Source: Pedobacter fastidiosus | GTDB lineage: Bacteria; Bacteroidota; Bacteroidia; Sphingobacteriales; Sphingobacteriaceae | Assembly (NCBI RefSeq): GCF_014306625.1 | Contig: NZ_JACRYL010000018.1 | Coordinates: 34,929-98,928, forward strand | Length of the DNA: 64,000 nucleotides | Direction of reading: 5' to 3' | In this document: in pieces, positions 26,903 to 35,991 of the stretch | How positions within the stretch are numbered: position 1 is the stretch's first letter | Layout of the letters: the number at the start of each line of letters is the position of its first letter | Made by a program: the position numbers and the translations under genes | The notes under the pieces: generated by a model | Databases searched by the model: none | What the model was told of the DNA's origin: nothing | The model's input: only the letters and a program-made list of their open reading frames with translations

Positions 26903-28846
26903 TTAATTTAATTCTAAAACTAAGGTTGTTTTTGCTGGCACATTAATTTCTTTGAATGATAATTGCGCTCCAGAAATTACATTTTTTGCGCTTGTAATAC
27001 CTTCTGTTCTTTCCGCAAACCGATCTGTGGCTAAAGTTTTATCCTTTTCGGTATTATTTACCACAACCATTACAGTGCCTTTTGCTTCAGTATTATAACG
27101 GAAGTAAACATAAATATCATCTTGAGGAACAAATTGCATTAACTTTCCAGTTTGCAAGGCTGGGCTATTTTTACGGAAAGTTGCTAAGGCCTTTACGAAA
27201 TTGAAGGCTTCATTTTCTTTGTTTGTTCTCCCATCTGCAACAAACTTATCTTTTTTATCACCATCCCATCCACCCGGAAAATCAGAACGAATTAAACCAT
27301 CTGGATTTGAAAAGTTTTTCATCAAAATTTCTGTTCCGTAATACATCTCGGGAATACCACGCATGGTTAATAAAATAGACATGCCCATTTTATATTTATC
27401 AAAGTCTTCGCCAACCATAGAGTAAAAGCGACTCATATCATGATTATCCAAAAAGATGCAATTGGTATTCGGGTTTTTATAAAGAAAATCGTGAGCCAAA
27501 GTTGCGTATAAACGGTTGATCCCATCTACCCAGCCATTTTTTCCGTTGATGCCTTCGTAAATTGCATCTTTCAAAGTTGCGTCTGTAATGCCTTGAAGAT
27601 GGGTATTAAAGCCACGATTTACCGTATTTCCTCCAGTAAAGAAAGCTTGATTTGCAACCGCAGTTACCAATGTTTCGCCAAAAACAGATAAATGAGGAAA
27701 TTCTGCCTGAACTTTCAAAGCCCAATCTGCCATGTAAACAGGATCGTTGTAACCATAAGTATCTAAACGAAGTCCATCGATACCTGCATATTCTATCCAC
27801 CAGATATGGTTTTGGGTTAAATAATTTTGAACATATGGATTAGTCTGATTTAAATCGGGCATGGAAGGCACAAACCAACCATCCAACATTTGTTTACGAT
27901 CTGCAGCAGACGCATGCGGATCCATAACGGTTTGATCGCGATAGCTCGTTTGGGTATATTTTGGCCATTGGTTAAGCCAGTTTTTCATTGGCAAATCTTT
28001 ATAAAACCAATGTCCTGTACCTACATGATTATGTACAATATCTTTAATTACCTTCATACCCTTTGCATGAACAGCTTCTACATATTTTTTGTAAAGTTCG
28101 TTTGTTCCATAACGAGGATCAATTTTATAATGATCAGTAACGGCATAACCATGATAAGATGCATGAGGCATATCGTTTTCAACTTCAGGCGTCATCCAAA
28201 CCGTGGTTACACCTAAATCTTTAAGGTAATCCAAATGATTAATAACACCTTGAATATCACCGCCGTGGCGATAATACATACTATCGCGATTTAATTCAGT
28301 TTCAGCTAACCCTTTAACAACATCATTATTTTTATCACCATTGGAAAAGCGATCGGGCATTAAAAGGTAAATAAAATCTTTTTGGGTTACCCCTTGAATT
28401 CTGCCTGCGCTTTTATCACGATTTTTTAATTGGTAAGTATAATTGAAGATCTTTTTCCCGTTGAGTAAAAAGTTAATTGGGAACGTTCCCGCTTTTGTCA
28501 ATGGTGAGATTTCAAGATCTAAAAATAGGTAATTAGGATTTTCAACTTTGTTTACTTTAACAAGTTTTACCCCTGGATAAGTTAAGGCAATTGTAGCTTT
28601 AGAAATGTTTTCGCCATGAACCAACAATTGCAATTTAGGATTGTGCATACCCACAAACCAAAACATTGGTTCTACACGCTCTAGCTTTTGGGCAAAGAGA
28701 TTTATACTCGTTAAAAGTATAGTTAGGGTAATGAAGATCTTTTTTATTCCGGTAACATCGAAAGATTTTACCTTGAATTGAGTTTGAGCATTAAACTTTG
28801 AAGGAGATACGAAAAACGATGGGATTTGATTAAGGGATTTGATCAT
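26903..28846 (-). CDS. GH13 neopullulanase/cyclomaltodextrinase-type enzyme (SusA-like)
   Basis: Exported maltodextrin hydrolase of about 647 residues. The N-terminal domain (RVEPMFWFVGMHNPKLQLLVHG) is the cyclomaltodextrinase N-type beta-sandwich. The barrel has GH13 regions DIVHNH, GLRLDTY (Asp362), VFGETL (Glu391) and FLDNHD (Asp470), numbered from the ATG at 28844-28846. A small C-terminal beta domain ends in TTLVLELN. The open frame extends to a TTG at 28882, which lies inside a terminator, so I reject it. The chosen start still leaves about 35 residues before the hydrophobic segment KKIFITLTILLTSINLFAQ, an unusually long signal-peptide n-region. A perfect copy of the operator core GGGAACGTTCCC lies in codons near residue 120. 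Confidence 0.88.
   Translation of the reverse strand: MIKSLNQIPSFFVSPSKFNAQTQFKVKSFDVTGIKKIFITLTILLTSINLFAQKLERVEPMFWFVGMHNPKLQLLVHGENISKATIALTYPGVKLVKVNKVENPNYLFLDLEISPLTKAGTFPINFLLNGKKIFNYTYQLKNRDKSAGRIQGVTQKDFIYLLMPDRFSNGDKNNDVVKGLAETELNRDSMYYRHGGDIQGVINHLDYLKDLGVTTVWMTPEVENDMPHASYHGYAVTDHYKIDPRYGTNELYKKYVEAVHAKGMKVIKDIVHNHVGTGHWFYKDLPMKNWLNQWPKYTQTSYRDQTVMDPHASAADRKQMLDGWFVPSMPDLNQTNPYVQNYLTQNHIWWIEYAGIDGLRLDTYGYNDPVYMADWALKVQAEFPHLSVFGETLVTAVANQAFFTGGNTVNRGFNTHLQGITDATLKDAIYEGINGKNGWVDGINRLYATLAHDFLYKNPNTNCIFLDNHDMSRFYSMVGEDFDKYKMGMSILLTMRGIPEMYYGTEILMKNFSNPDGLIRSDFPGGWDGDKKDKFVADGRTNKENEAFNFVKALATFRKNSPALQTGKLMQFVPQDDIYVYFRYNTEAKGTVMVVVNNTEKDKTLATDRFAERTEGITSAKNVISGAQLSFKEINVPAKTTLVLELN
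28479..28490. promoter_or_regulatory. Intragenic copy of the maltodextrin operator core
   Basis: GGGAACGTTCCC is identical to the central 12 bp of both palindromes in front of susC (34822-34845 and 34867-34888). Here it lies inside the SusA-like gene, about 360 bp after its start and without the flanking T/A runs. It could be an internal operator or roadblock, or coincidence. Confidence 0.45.
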
Positions 28847-28874
28847 GCTAAACCTTTGAAATGATTTTAAAAAA

Positions 28875-28905
28875 CCCTGCAAAAATCTTATCGATTCTTA
28901 CAGGG
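28875..28905 (-). terminator. Intrinsic terminator or attenuator between susE and the SusA-like gene
   Basis: The arms 28875-28887 and 28893-28905 form 13 continuous pairs on the minus-strand RNA, two of them G-U, around a 5-base loop. They are followed by TTTTTT. The hairpin starts 16 bp after the susE stop. It should partly uncouple susCDE from the enzyme genes. Confidence 0.8.
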
Positions 28906-28921
28906 CTATTTTAGTTAATGA

Positions 28922-29935
28922 TTATTGTTTAACTGCAGTGTATGTTCCTGTTTTACCGTCAGCGTTAACCGTTAAAGTTAGCTTATAAGTACCTGCTGTA
29001 GAAATTACGATATTTCCTGAACCCTCGCCAATACTTACGGCCCAATCGTGATTTAATCTGAATTTAAGTTCTCCAGCTGTTAAAGCAGTTGTAACTGTCC
29101 AGCTGTTTTTTCCATCATTAATGAATTTCATATCTAATTCATTATAAGGACCAGAACCTGGAGGCCATCCTGCTGGAGTTGCACTACCAACAACAGACCA
29201 ATAATCAGCTTTAGCTATTGTATATGTTTTCTTATTTAAATCTACTGTTAATAGTTTAAATTCAGCTGATATTGAACTGATGTCTCCACCAGATGTACTA
29301 ATTGTTCCTGAACCTGCATCGCCATAAGCTACATCCCATTTTTTAGCAGGTGTAATTTTAAAAGCACTACCATCAAATTTAATAATACCGGTGTAAACCC
29401 CATTACTTGATAATGAAACTAAACTATCAGCAGTTGCTGGATTCCAACCTTGGTAATTTCCTGGAACATAAATCCAAGCTGAGGCCAAATATGGTGTTGC
29501 AGTTAAAGTGATAACATTTGAATAGGTTATTGCATTTGCTGCAGCGCCTGATTTTAATCTAACTTCAATTTGAGCTGAGGTACCAATTTTAGCACCTAGT
29601 GCTAGTAACATGGTATTAAAATCGTTAACTGTAGGAGAATATGATGTGCTGCTTACTACAAATTCTTTAGCTGTAGTAAAATTATTTCCTTTTAAATCAA
29701 ACTGCAAGCTTGTTGCAACTGGAACCACATATCCTGTTGATGTAGAAAGTGGATATGTAAATGTTAAAGCTGGTTTAGCCCCGTTTGATTGCACCAAGCT
29801 TAATGCTGTTGCAGAAGCGGTTAAATTACCTGTTGGACTAACATTTGAAATGGTTTGAGTTTCCTCTTTTTTGCAAGACCAAAGCGACAAGGTTATTAAA
29901 CCAAGCGCTAAGGATTTTAAAAATATTGATTTCAT
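28922..29935 (-). CDS. susE: SusE-type starch-binding outer-membrane lipoprotein
   Basis: Surface lipoprotein of 337 residues that binds starch and helps hold it near the SusCD pore. The lipoprotein signal is MKSIFLKSLALGLITLSLWSC with Cys21. An N-terminal SusE domain (about 35-165) contains LTFTYPLSTSTGYVVP and the tandem Ig-like strands. Two SusE/F-type carbohydrate-binding domains follow: WIYVPGNYQGWNPATADSL (about 173-245) and YWSVVGSATPAGWPPGS (about 250-337). The aromatic residues of these repeats are the known starch contacts in the family. It is third after susC and susD, as in classical starch loci, and is followed by a terminator. Confidence 0.9.
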   Translation of the reverse strand: MKSIFLKSLALGLITLSLWSCKKEETQTISNVSPTGNLTASATALSLVQSNGAKPALTFTYPLSTSTGYVVPVATSLQFDLKGNNFTTAKEFVVSSTSYSPTVNDFNTMLLALGAKIGTSAQIEVRLKSGAAANAITYSNVITLTATPYLASAWIYVPGNYQGWNPATADSLVSLSSNGVYTGIIKFDGSAFKITPAKKWDVAYGDAGSGTISTSGGDISSISAEFKLLTVDLNKKTYTIAKADYWSVVGSATPAGWPPGSGPYNELDMKFINDGKNSWTVTTALTAGELKFRLNHDWAVSIGEGSGNIVISTAGTYKLTLTVNADGKTGTYTAVKQ

Positions 29936-29952
29936 CTTTTAAAATATTAAGA

Positions 29953-31557
29953 TTAATAACCTGTATTTTGAACCAAGTTCGGATTTGCAATCAAATCTGC
30001 ATTTGGAATTGGGTATAAGTTGCGGTAAGCAGGTACGCTTGTTCCAGCTTTTACACCACCTTTAAAGGGCCATAAATAAGTAGAACCTGTAAATTTGCCA
30101 TAACGTACTAAATCTGTACGGCGATGACCTTCCCAATATAATTCTCTTCCACGCTCATCTAAATAAAAATCTGTTGTTAAAGCTGCTAATGAAACATTTC
30201 CATTCGTATTGCCGTAAGCACGTTGGCGTAAAGCATTAACATATAATAATGCTTGGGCAGCGGTACCACCAGAACCACCTCTTGCAACAGCTTCTCCATA
30301 GATTAAATACTGTTCAGCTAAACGGAACAAAGCAAAATCTAATGAGCTGAATGTTCCATTTAATGATGCTGGAGTTGCGCCTGTTGAAGTAACATTTTTA
30401 AATTTAGTTACTTTAAGTCCGTCGTTTGGTGCATCAATAGCATCTATTGTTGCTTTGGGTCCTGCAAAAATTCCACGTTTATCTAAAGTTCCGTTAGCAT
30501 CTGGAAACAAAGCAGGAAGATTTTGGCGGGTACGATTTCCAGCCCATCCACCGTTAGGTACCCCATAAGCAGTAGAAACCATACCAGCAGCATCTGCCGC
30601 AGTATAAACCATTGCATTGATTAGAAAAGTTGTACCACCGTAATTTGTTCCATTTACACCATCATAATTAATAGTTAAAATGTTTTCGGTATTATTTAGG
30701 TTGTTATCAGCTAAGAACAAATCTTTATAGTTAGTTTTTAAAGAATAACTAGCTCCGATAACTTTACTTGAATACGTAATTGCTTCAGTATATTTTGCAG
30801 TGCCAGTGTAAACCTGTGCATTCAAATATAACCTCGCTAATAATGCCCAATCTGCACCTTTATCTGCACGGCCATATTCGTTTGTACGAGCATCTGCCAA
30901 ATCAGGTTCAATTGCTTTCAGTTCTGATTCTACATAAGCAAATAAAGCTGCTCTTTGAATTTGTTTAGGATTTACCTTGCCAATTAAATCAGTTTCAGTT
31001 ACGAAAGGTGGATTACCAAAAGCATCCAACAATACCCAATATTGATAAGCACGTAAAAAACGAGCTTCGGCACGGTAACGCAAAACGTTAGTTGCATCAG
31101 CGCCAGTTATTCCGCGAGTTGCCAATTGATCTGGCGTACTTTGACGCAGATATTCGTTAACCAAAGTGATTTGCGAAATACTTCGAGAGTATAATCCTCT
31201 TAAAAATTGGTTATCGGTAGACCAAGTAGAGTTATCAAGTTCGGGAATACCAGTATCTCCCCAGTTACACACAGCTTCATCAGTAGTTAATTCTTGACTC
31301 GTCCAGAATAACCTTAAAAAATCTGCAAAACCAGAGTTTAAACCACCAACATCACTATTATCAGATCCTGATGGACTTGTTAATGCATAATTTGCATATA
31401 ACCTTACTAATTCCTGTTTATAACCTGCAGGGGTAGCATATACTATACTCTCTGTAAGATCATTTGTTGGAAGTAAGTTTAATGCCTCTTTTTTACAAGA
31501 GTTTAACGACAGCATTAAAACTGCTGATGTTAATATTGTTTTAAATGAGTTTTTCAT
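29953..31557 (-). CDS. susD: SusD/RagB-family starch-binding outer-membrane lipoprotein
   Basis: Surface glycan-binding lid for the SusC pore of the maltodextrin locus. It has 534 residues with signal MKNSFKTILTSAVLMLSLNSC (Cys21). SusD markers are YRAEARFLRAYQYWVLLDAFGNPPFV near 155-180, ADKGADWALLARLYLNAQVYTG, and the C-terminal FYLDERGRELYWEGHRRTDLVRYGKF and LYPIPNADLIANPNLVQN. It lies 13 bp after susC and 17 bp before susE. Together with its neighbours this supports alpha-glucan as the ligand. Confidence 0.94.
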   Translation of the reverse strand: MKNSFKTILTSAVLMLSLNSCKKEALNLLPTNDLTESIVYATPAGYKQELVRLYANYALTSPSGSDNSDVGGLNSGFADFLRLFWTSQELTTDEAVCNWGDTGIPELDNSTWSTDNQFLRGLYSRSISQITLVNEYLRQSTPDQLATRGITGADATNVLRYRAEARFLRAYQYWVLLDAFGNPPFVTETDLIGKVNPKQIQRAALFAYVESELKAIEPDLADARTNEYGRADKGADWALLARLYLNAQVYTGTAKYTEAITYSSKVIGASYSLKTNYKDLFLADNNLNNTENILTINYDGVNGTNYGGTTFLINAMVYTAADAAGMVSTAYGVPNGGWAGNRTRQNLPALFPDANGTLDKRGIFAGPKATIDAIDAPNDGLKVTKFKNVTSTGATPASLNGTFSSLDFALFRLAEQYLIYGEAVARGGSGGTAAQALLYVNALRQRAYGNTNGNVSLAALTTDFYLDERGRELYWEGHRRTDLVRYGKFTGSTYLWPFKGGVKAGTSVPAYRNLYPIPNADLIANPNLVQNTGY

Positions 31558-31570
31558 TTCTATATTTTAA

Positions 31571-34543
31571 TTAAAAACCAACGTTTAAACCTAAAGTATA
31601 TGTTCTTGGTCTTGGGTATAAATTGTAATCAATACCTGAAACTAATTCTGGATCAAGCCCTTTGTACTTAGATACGACAAAAACATTTTGGCAGTTTGCA
31701 GAAATACGCATGGTTGTATTTCCACTTTTAGATAATTTACCGATGTTATAAGCCAGGCCTAGATTATCCATTTTAAGAAACGATGCATTCTTGATGTAAT
31801 AATCGCTTAAATATTGCGTAGCTGTAAAACCTGTATTTAATAAATCACTACTGGCATTATTTAGTACGCCAACTGATGTTAAAATATTTGATTTGATACC
31901 AAAGTTTGATGCAACGTTGTCGTAAACATAGTTCCCAAGATTAGCTCTTAAAACTGTATTGATTGTCCATTTTTTATAAGTGAACGCTGTATTAAAACCA
32001 AACGTAAAATTTGGATCAGGAGATTTATAAAAATATTGATCATCTGTTGTAATTGCACCATCGCCATTTAAATCTGCGTAAATACCTTCAAGCGGTTTAC
32101 CAGATCCATCATAAACTTGTTTGTAAACAAAATATGATCCTGGAACTTGATTAACAGCATTATACTTTAAGTGTACGCCCGTTCCTCCAGTTATATCCCC
32201 AGCATCAACCTTAAATCCAGAGCTCGGGTTTAAAGTTAAATTTGTAACCTTTCTTTTGTTATAGGCGGCATTTACTCCAAAATCCCAAGTAATGTTGTCA
32301 TTTTTAATGGCGGTGAAGTTTAAGCTTGCCTCAGCACCTCTAACATCCATATTACCTACATTGGTTACTAATTCATTGCTAAAGTTTGTACCTACTGGAA
32401 TAGTGATTTTACTTAACAAATCTTTTGTTTTCTTATAATACACATCTAAACTTCCGTACAATCTTCCTTTTAAGAAACCAAAATCTAAACCTGCGTTATA
32501 AGTGGTGGTGGTTTCCCATCTCAAATCTGGGTCATAACCTGCAGGTGCATAGTAATTGTAGAAAGTATTACCAATTTGATATTGACCGGTATTAGAATTG
32601 GCATAATATTTCGATAAGTAATTATAGTTACCAATATCAGCACCATCCTTATTACCTGTCTCGCCATAACTTAATCTTAATTTTAAGTCTGATATTACTT
32701 TGCTATCCTTCAAGAAATTTTCGCCAATAATTCTCCATGTAAAACCAGCTGAAGGAAAGTACCCCCAACGATTGTTTTCAGCAAATTTAGAGGAAGCATC
32801 GGCACGCATCGTACCAGATAAAATATATTTATCAGCTAACGTGTAAACAAATCTTCCATAATAAGAGAGCAATTTGTTACGCTCAACAGAAAAAGGGAAA
32901 ACTGGAGTTACTAACGCAACACCTGTGCCCGTATAATTGGTGAAATTGAAACTAGTAGTTGCGTTATCATAATAACCGTAACCAGCCGTTGCATCGAATC
33001 TACTTCTAATACTTTCTACAGTATGTGCATAATTCAAGTAAAACTCAGAGAACTTATCGTTTTCTGTTTTAAGTGCACGAGAAAAAGATCCTTTAGTAGA
33101 AGCTGCTTGTGCGGCAAAAGTAGGTACACTAATAGCGCCATAACCTTTAGATACATCATAACCTACATTTAAGTTTGCATGCAATTCTGGTAAGAAATGG
33201 AAAGAATAATCAAATTTAGCATTACCAACACTTCTAGCCGCATGGCCATTGTTATTTTGCAATTCAATTAAACCTACAGGATTACGAGGAGAATTAGGAT
33301 TTGGAACCATATCAGCACCAGTACCTTGTGTCCATTCGTAATAATTGCCATATTTATTCTGAGCATAAACAGGCTGAGTTGGATCAAACTGAATTGCTGA
33401 ACCAATAGCACCACCATTTGCAAAATGCGAATCCGTTAATGATCCCTTTAAGTTCAAATCGATTTTTAAATGATCTTTAAATAATCTTGGTGATAAGGTA
33501 ATTGACCCTGTTCCACGTTTTAATTTATCAGTTATTAACAAACCATCTTGATCTAAATAACCAGCAGAAACACGATATGGAACACCTTTAAATGAACCTG
33601 CAATACTCAAATTGTTATCCGTAGTAAAAGCTCGTTGATAAATTTCATCTTGCCAATCTGTACTTGCTGTACCTAATAATGCTTTTTGACTAGCACTGCC
33701 GTTAGCGTTTACATAAGCACGAACTTGATCTGCAGAAAGCACATCTACTTTTTTAATGACTGTTGCAATTGAATTGTTTGTGCTGAAGTTAATTACTGGT
33801 GCTCCAGTGCCACCCTTTTTGGTGGTGATTAAAATTACACCATTAGATGCTCTGGAACCATAAATTGCGGTTGCGTTTGCATCTTTTAAAACCGTGAATG
33901 TCTCAATATCATTAGGGTTAATTAACGAAAGTGGACTTGGTGCATTATCAATAGTATTTCCACTAAAAGGAACACCATCAATAACAACTAATGGATCGTT
34001 ACTTGCATTAAGAGAAGCACCACCGCGAATACGAATTGTACTTCCAACACCAGGTTGACCGCTGTTAGAAATGATGTTTACCCCAGCAATCTTGCCTTGA
34101 ATTAATTGTTCAGGCGTTGTAATTGCACCTTTTTGGAAATCTTTTGAGGAAACTGTTGTGATAGATCCCGTTAGGTTTTTCTTTTCTGCAGTACCATAAC
34201 CGATTACAACAACTTCGTTAAGTTTTTGTGCATCGGGTACCAATTGAAAATTAGCTGTTGCATTTGCTGTAACGCTTACTGCTTTCTCTAAGGTTTGATA
34301 ACCGATAAAACTTGCAGATAAGGTTACTGAACCATTTGATAAGCCGGCAAGTTTAAAATTACCGTTTACATCCGTTGATGTACTTCTGGTTGTTCCTTTT
34401 ACAAAAACGGAAGCACCAGGTAAGGGTTGGCCAGTTTCATCAAGCACTTTACCAGATATTGATCCGGTTTGTGCTTTTACGATTAGTGCTGCAAAAACTA
34501 ACAGCACCAAAAGCCCCTGTTTTAACAGGTAAAATACTTTCAT
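31571..34543 (-). CDS. susC: SusC-family TonB-linked transporter of the maltodextrin locus
   Basis: Outer-membrane pore of 990 residues that imports maltodextrins with SusD. The signal peptide MKVFYLLKQGLLVLLVFAALIVKAQ is followed by the carboxypeptidase-D-like extension (GSISGKVLDETGQPLPGASVF). The plug has VSSKDFQKGAITTPEQLIQGKIAG and ATAIYGSRASNGVILITTKKG. The barrel ends at YTLGLNVGF. It is the first gene of the operon. The 422 bp upstream contain two perfect LacI-type operators and a TTACACT dyad. There is no STN domain, so control runs through LacI rather than FecR. Confidence 0.95.
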   Translation of the reverse strand: MKVFYLLKQGLLVLLVFAALIVKAQTGSISGKVLDETGQPLPGASVFVKGTTRSTSTDVNGNFKLAGLSNGSVTLSASFIGYQTLEKAVSVTANATANFQLVPDAQKLNEVVVIGYGTAEKKNLTGSITTVSSKDFQKGAITTPEQLIQGKIAGVNIISNSGQPGVGSTIRIRGGASLNASNDPLVVIDGVPFSGNTIDNAPSPLSLINPNDIETFTVLKDANATAIYGSRASNGVILITTKKGGTGAPVINFSTNNSIATVIKKVDVLSADQVRAYVNANGSASQKALLGTASTDWQDEIYQRAFTTDNNLSIAGSFKGVPYRVSAGYLDQDGLLITDKLKRGTGSITLSPRLFKDHLKIDLNLKGSLTDSHFANGGAIGSAIQFDPTQPVYAQNKYGNYYEWTQGTGADMVPNPNSPRNPVGLIELQNNNGHAARSVGNAKFDYSFHFLPELHANLNVGYDVSKGYGAISVPTFAAQAASTKGSFSRALKTENDKFSEFYLNYAHTVESIRSRFDATAGYGYYDNATTSFNFTNYTGTGVALVTPVFPFSVERNKLLSYYGRFVYTLADKYILSGTMRADASSKFAENNRWGYFPSAGFTWRIIGENFLKDSKVISDLKLRLSYGETGNKDGADIGNYNYLSKYYANSNTGQYQIGNTFYNYYAPAGYDPDLRWETTTTYNAGLDFGFLKGRLYGSLDVYYKKTKDLLSKITIPVGTNFSNELVTNVGNMDVRGAEASLNFTAIKNDNITWDFGVNAAYNKRKVTNLTLNPSSGFKVDAGDITGGTGVHLKYNAVNQVPGSYFVYKQVYDGSGKPLEGIYADLNGDGAITTDDQYFYKSPDPNFTFGFNTAFTYKKWTINTVLRANLGNYVYDNVASNFGIKSNILTSVGVLNNASSDLLNTGFTATQYLSDYYIKNASFLKMDNLGLAYNIGKLSKSGNTTMRISANCQNVFVVSKYKGLDPELVSGIDYNLYPRPRTYTLGLNVGF

Positions 34544-34787
34544 ATTAGAAGCTCTTTAAAGTATAAAAATTTGGTTAAATATTATAGTGATTTACACATA
34601 GGCCTAATTTACAGCACTTAATGAGATTTCAAAATATATTTAAAAAATATATTTTTAAGTAAAACTTGAGGCTATAAATTCGCCTACTTTTCTGGATTTT
34701 AATGCATCATCGAAATCTCATAATATAAATTATTAATTTTTAATTACTTGTAAATCAATATATTAAAATTATAAAATATTAAAATAA

Positions 34788-34804
34788 AGTGTAATTTTTA
34801 CACT
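34788..34804. promoter_or_regulatory. TTACACT dyad and flanking direct repeat beside the operators
   Basis: AGTGTAATTTTTACACT is a perfect 7-bp inverted repeat with a 3-bp centre. Part of it also belongs to the 12-bp direct repeat TTTTACACTAAG, present at 34796-34807 and again at 34908-34919, on either side of the twin operators. TTACACTAA also appears at 36001-36009 before lacI. A second regulator site is possible, but the AT-rich context weakens the case. Confidence 0.4.
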
Positions 34805-34821
34805 AAGCCTATTTTTATCGA

Positions 34822-34845
34822 TTTTTCGGGAACGTTCCCGAAAAA
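34822..34845. promoter_or_regulatory. LacI-type operator 1
   Basis: Perfect 24-bp palindrome with core CGGGAACGTTCCCG flanked by five T and five A. It lies 279 bp before the susC start and 121 bp after the end of lacI. The central CG in a GC-rich core within AT-rich DNA is the classical LacI/GalR operator design. The adjacent lacI-family gene is the obvious binding protein (inference). Confidence 0.85.
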
Positions 34846-34866
34846 AAAGAAGCAAAATCGGTCTGG

Positions 34867-34888
34867 TTTTCGGGAACGTTCCCGAAAA
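34867..34888. promoter_or_regulatory. LacI-type operator 2
   Basis: A second perfect copy, 22 bp, of the core CGGGAACGTTCCCG with T4/A4 flanks. Its centre is 44 bp from that of operator 1, about four helical turns, so two dimers could bind on the same DNA face. Confidence 0.85.
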
Positions 34889-34965
34889 TTATCATAAATT
34901 CTGCGTATTTTACACTAAGTAGAGATTTTTTTTGAGATTTTGACGGCAAAAAACGAGGTTGTTTT

Positions 34966-35991
34966 TTACGGCTTTTTAGGGTGTTTTGAGGTGGAGTTTC
35001 TCCTGATAATTTTAGATTCCAAAACAATCTCTCTAGGCAGGTTTTTATCAGCGTGATCATCCAGAATGGTAAACAATAATTTGGCCGCTTGTTCGCCTAT
35101 CTCCGTGGCTGGCTGGGTAATTGTAGTTAATGATGGGTTTAATAAGGGTGCGATTTCCAAGCTCGAAAAACTGATCACCTTCAAGTCATTCGGAATGCTA
35201 ATGTTCAAATCGTAGCAGGCATAATAGGTGGCGAAAGCCAAACGTTCTACGGATGTAAAAACGCCATCTGGTTTTAGCTCTTTTAGGGCTTGCTTAATAA
35301 TTATACTATTCTCTTCATAGCTATTGCTACAATCAACAATCAGGTTTTCCTCAAACGGAATTCTATGCTTAGCAAGTGCATCTATGTAACCCTGCATCCT
35401 TGTTTTTCCAATTGATAAGCTTTTGTTCACTACTAAATAAGCAACACGTTTGCAACCTTGTTCTATTAAATGCTCAGTTGCCAAAAAGCTACTATTATAA
35501 TCATTAGTGATTACTCTCGGTGTTTCTATATCCTCATAAATTCGGTCAAAGAAAACCAGTGGCAAACGTTTTGCACCAAATTTATTTAGATAATTATGAT
35601 CATTAGCTTCACCAGAAACCGACATTATTATGCCATCGGCCCTCCCGTTATGTAAATGACGAATAAAGGTTACTTCTTTTTTGTAATCATCATCAGTAAC
35701 ATAAATTAAAATGTGGTAACCATTTTCTCTTGCTACACGTTCTATTCCATGGATGGCTTGTGAGAAATAATTATTAGCCAACTCTGGAACAATAACAGCA
35801 ATGGTTTTACTTTTTTGCTCTCTTAAATTGCTGGCGTAATGGTTGGGCTGGTAGTTTAATTCCTTTGCCTTGGCGAGTATGCGCTCTTTGGTAGCCACAC
35901 TAATGTCGCTATTATCCCTAAAAGCCCTAGAAATTGTAGACGTTGATAAATTTAACGCTTTGGCTAATTTCTTTATATTAATACTGTCCAT
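34966..35991 (-). CDS. LacI/GalR-family transcriptional regulator of the maltodextrin locus
   Basis: DNA-binding regulator of 341 residues. The N-terminal helix-turn-helix is INIKKLAKALNLSTSTISRA (about 4-23), followed by the hinge helix region AKELNYQPNHYASNLREQ. The periplasmic-binding-protein-like sensor domain starts TIAVIVPELANNYFSQAIHG and includes SVERLAFATYYACYDLNISIPND. It is transcribed in the same direction as the susC operon, 422 bp upstream, with two matching operators between. It probably senses maltose or a maltodextrin and adjusts susC expression. Whether it represses or activates cannot be told from sequence. Confidence 0.93.
   Translation of the reverse strand: MDSINIKKLAKALNLSTSTISRAFRDNSDISVATKERILAKAKELNYQPNHYASNLREQKSKTIAVIVPELANNYFSQAIHGIERVARENGYHILIYVTDDDYKKEVTFIRHLHNGRADGIIMSVSGEANDHNYLNKFGAKRLPLVFFDRIYEDIETPRVITNDYNSSFLATEHLIEQGCKRVAYLVVNKSLSIGKTRMQGYIDALAKHRIPFEENLIVDCSNSYEENSIIIKQALKELKPDGVFTSVERLAFATYYACYDLNISIPNDLKVISFSSLEIAPLLNPSLTTITQPATEIGEQAAKLLFTILDDHADKNLPREIVLESKIIRRNSTSKHPKKP

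Noticed and set aside
26903..28882. TTG start at 28882 for the neopullulanase-like gene
   Set aside because: The added codons lie inside a 13-pair terminator hairpin. The ATG at 28844-28846 is more credible.
34544..34760. A -7/-33 promoter for susC
   Set aside because: The region is AT-rich with near matches only. No exact TAnnTTTG was found on the minus strand, so no promoter is called.
34815..35060. 81-codon minus-strand ORF overlapping the end of lacI
   Set aside because: It lies largely over the two operators and the 3' end of lacI in another frame, so it is a shadow.
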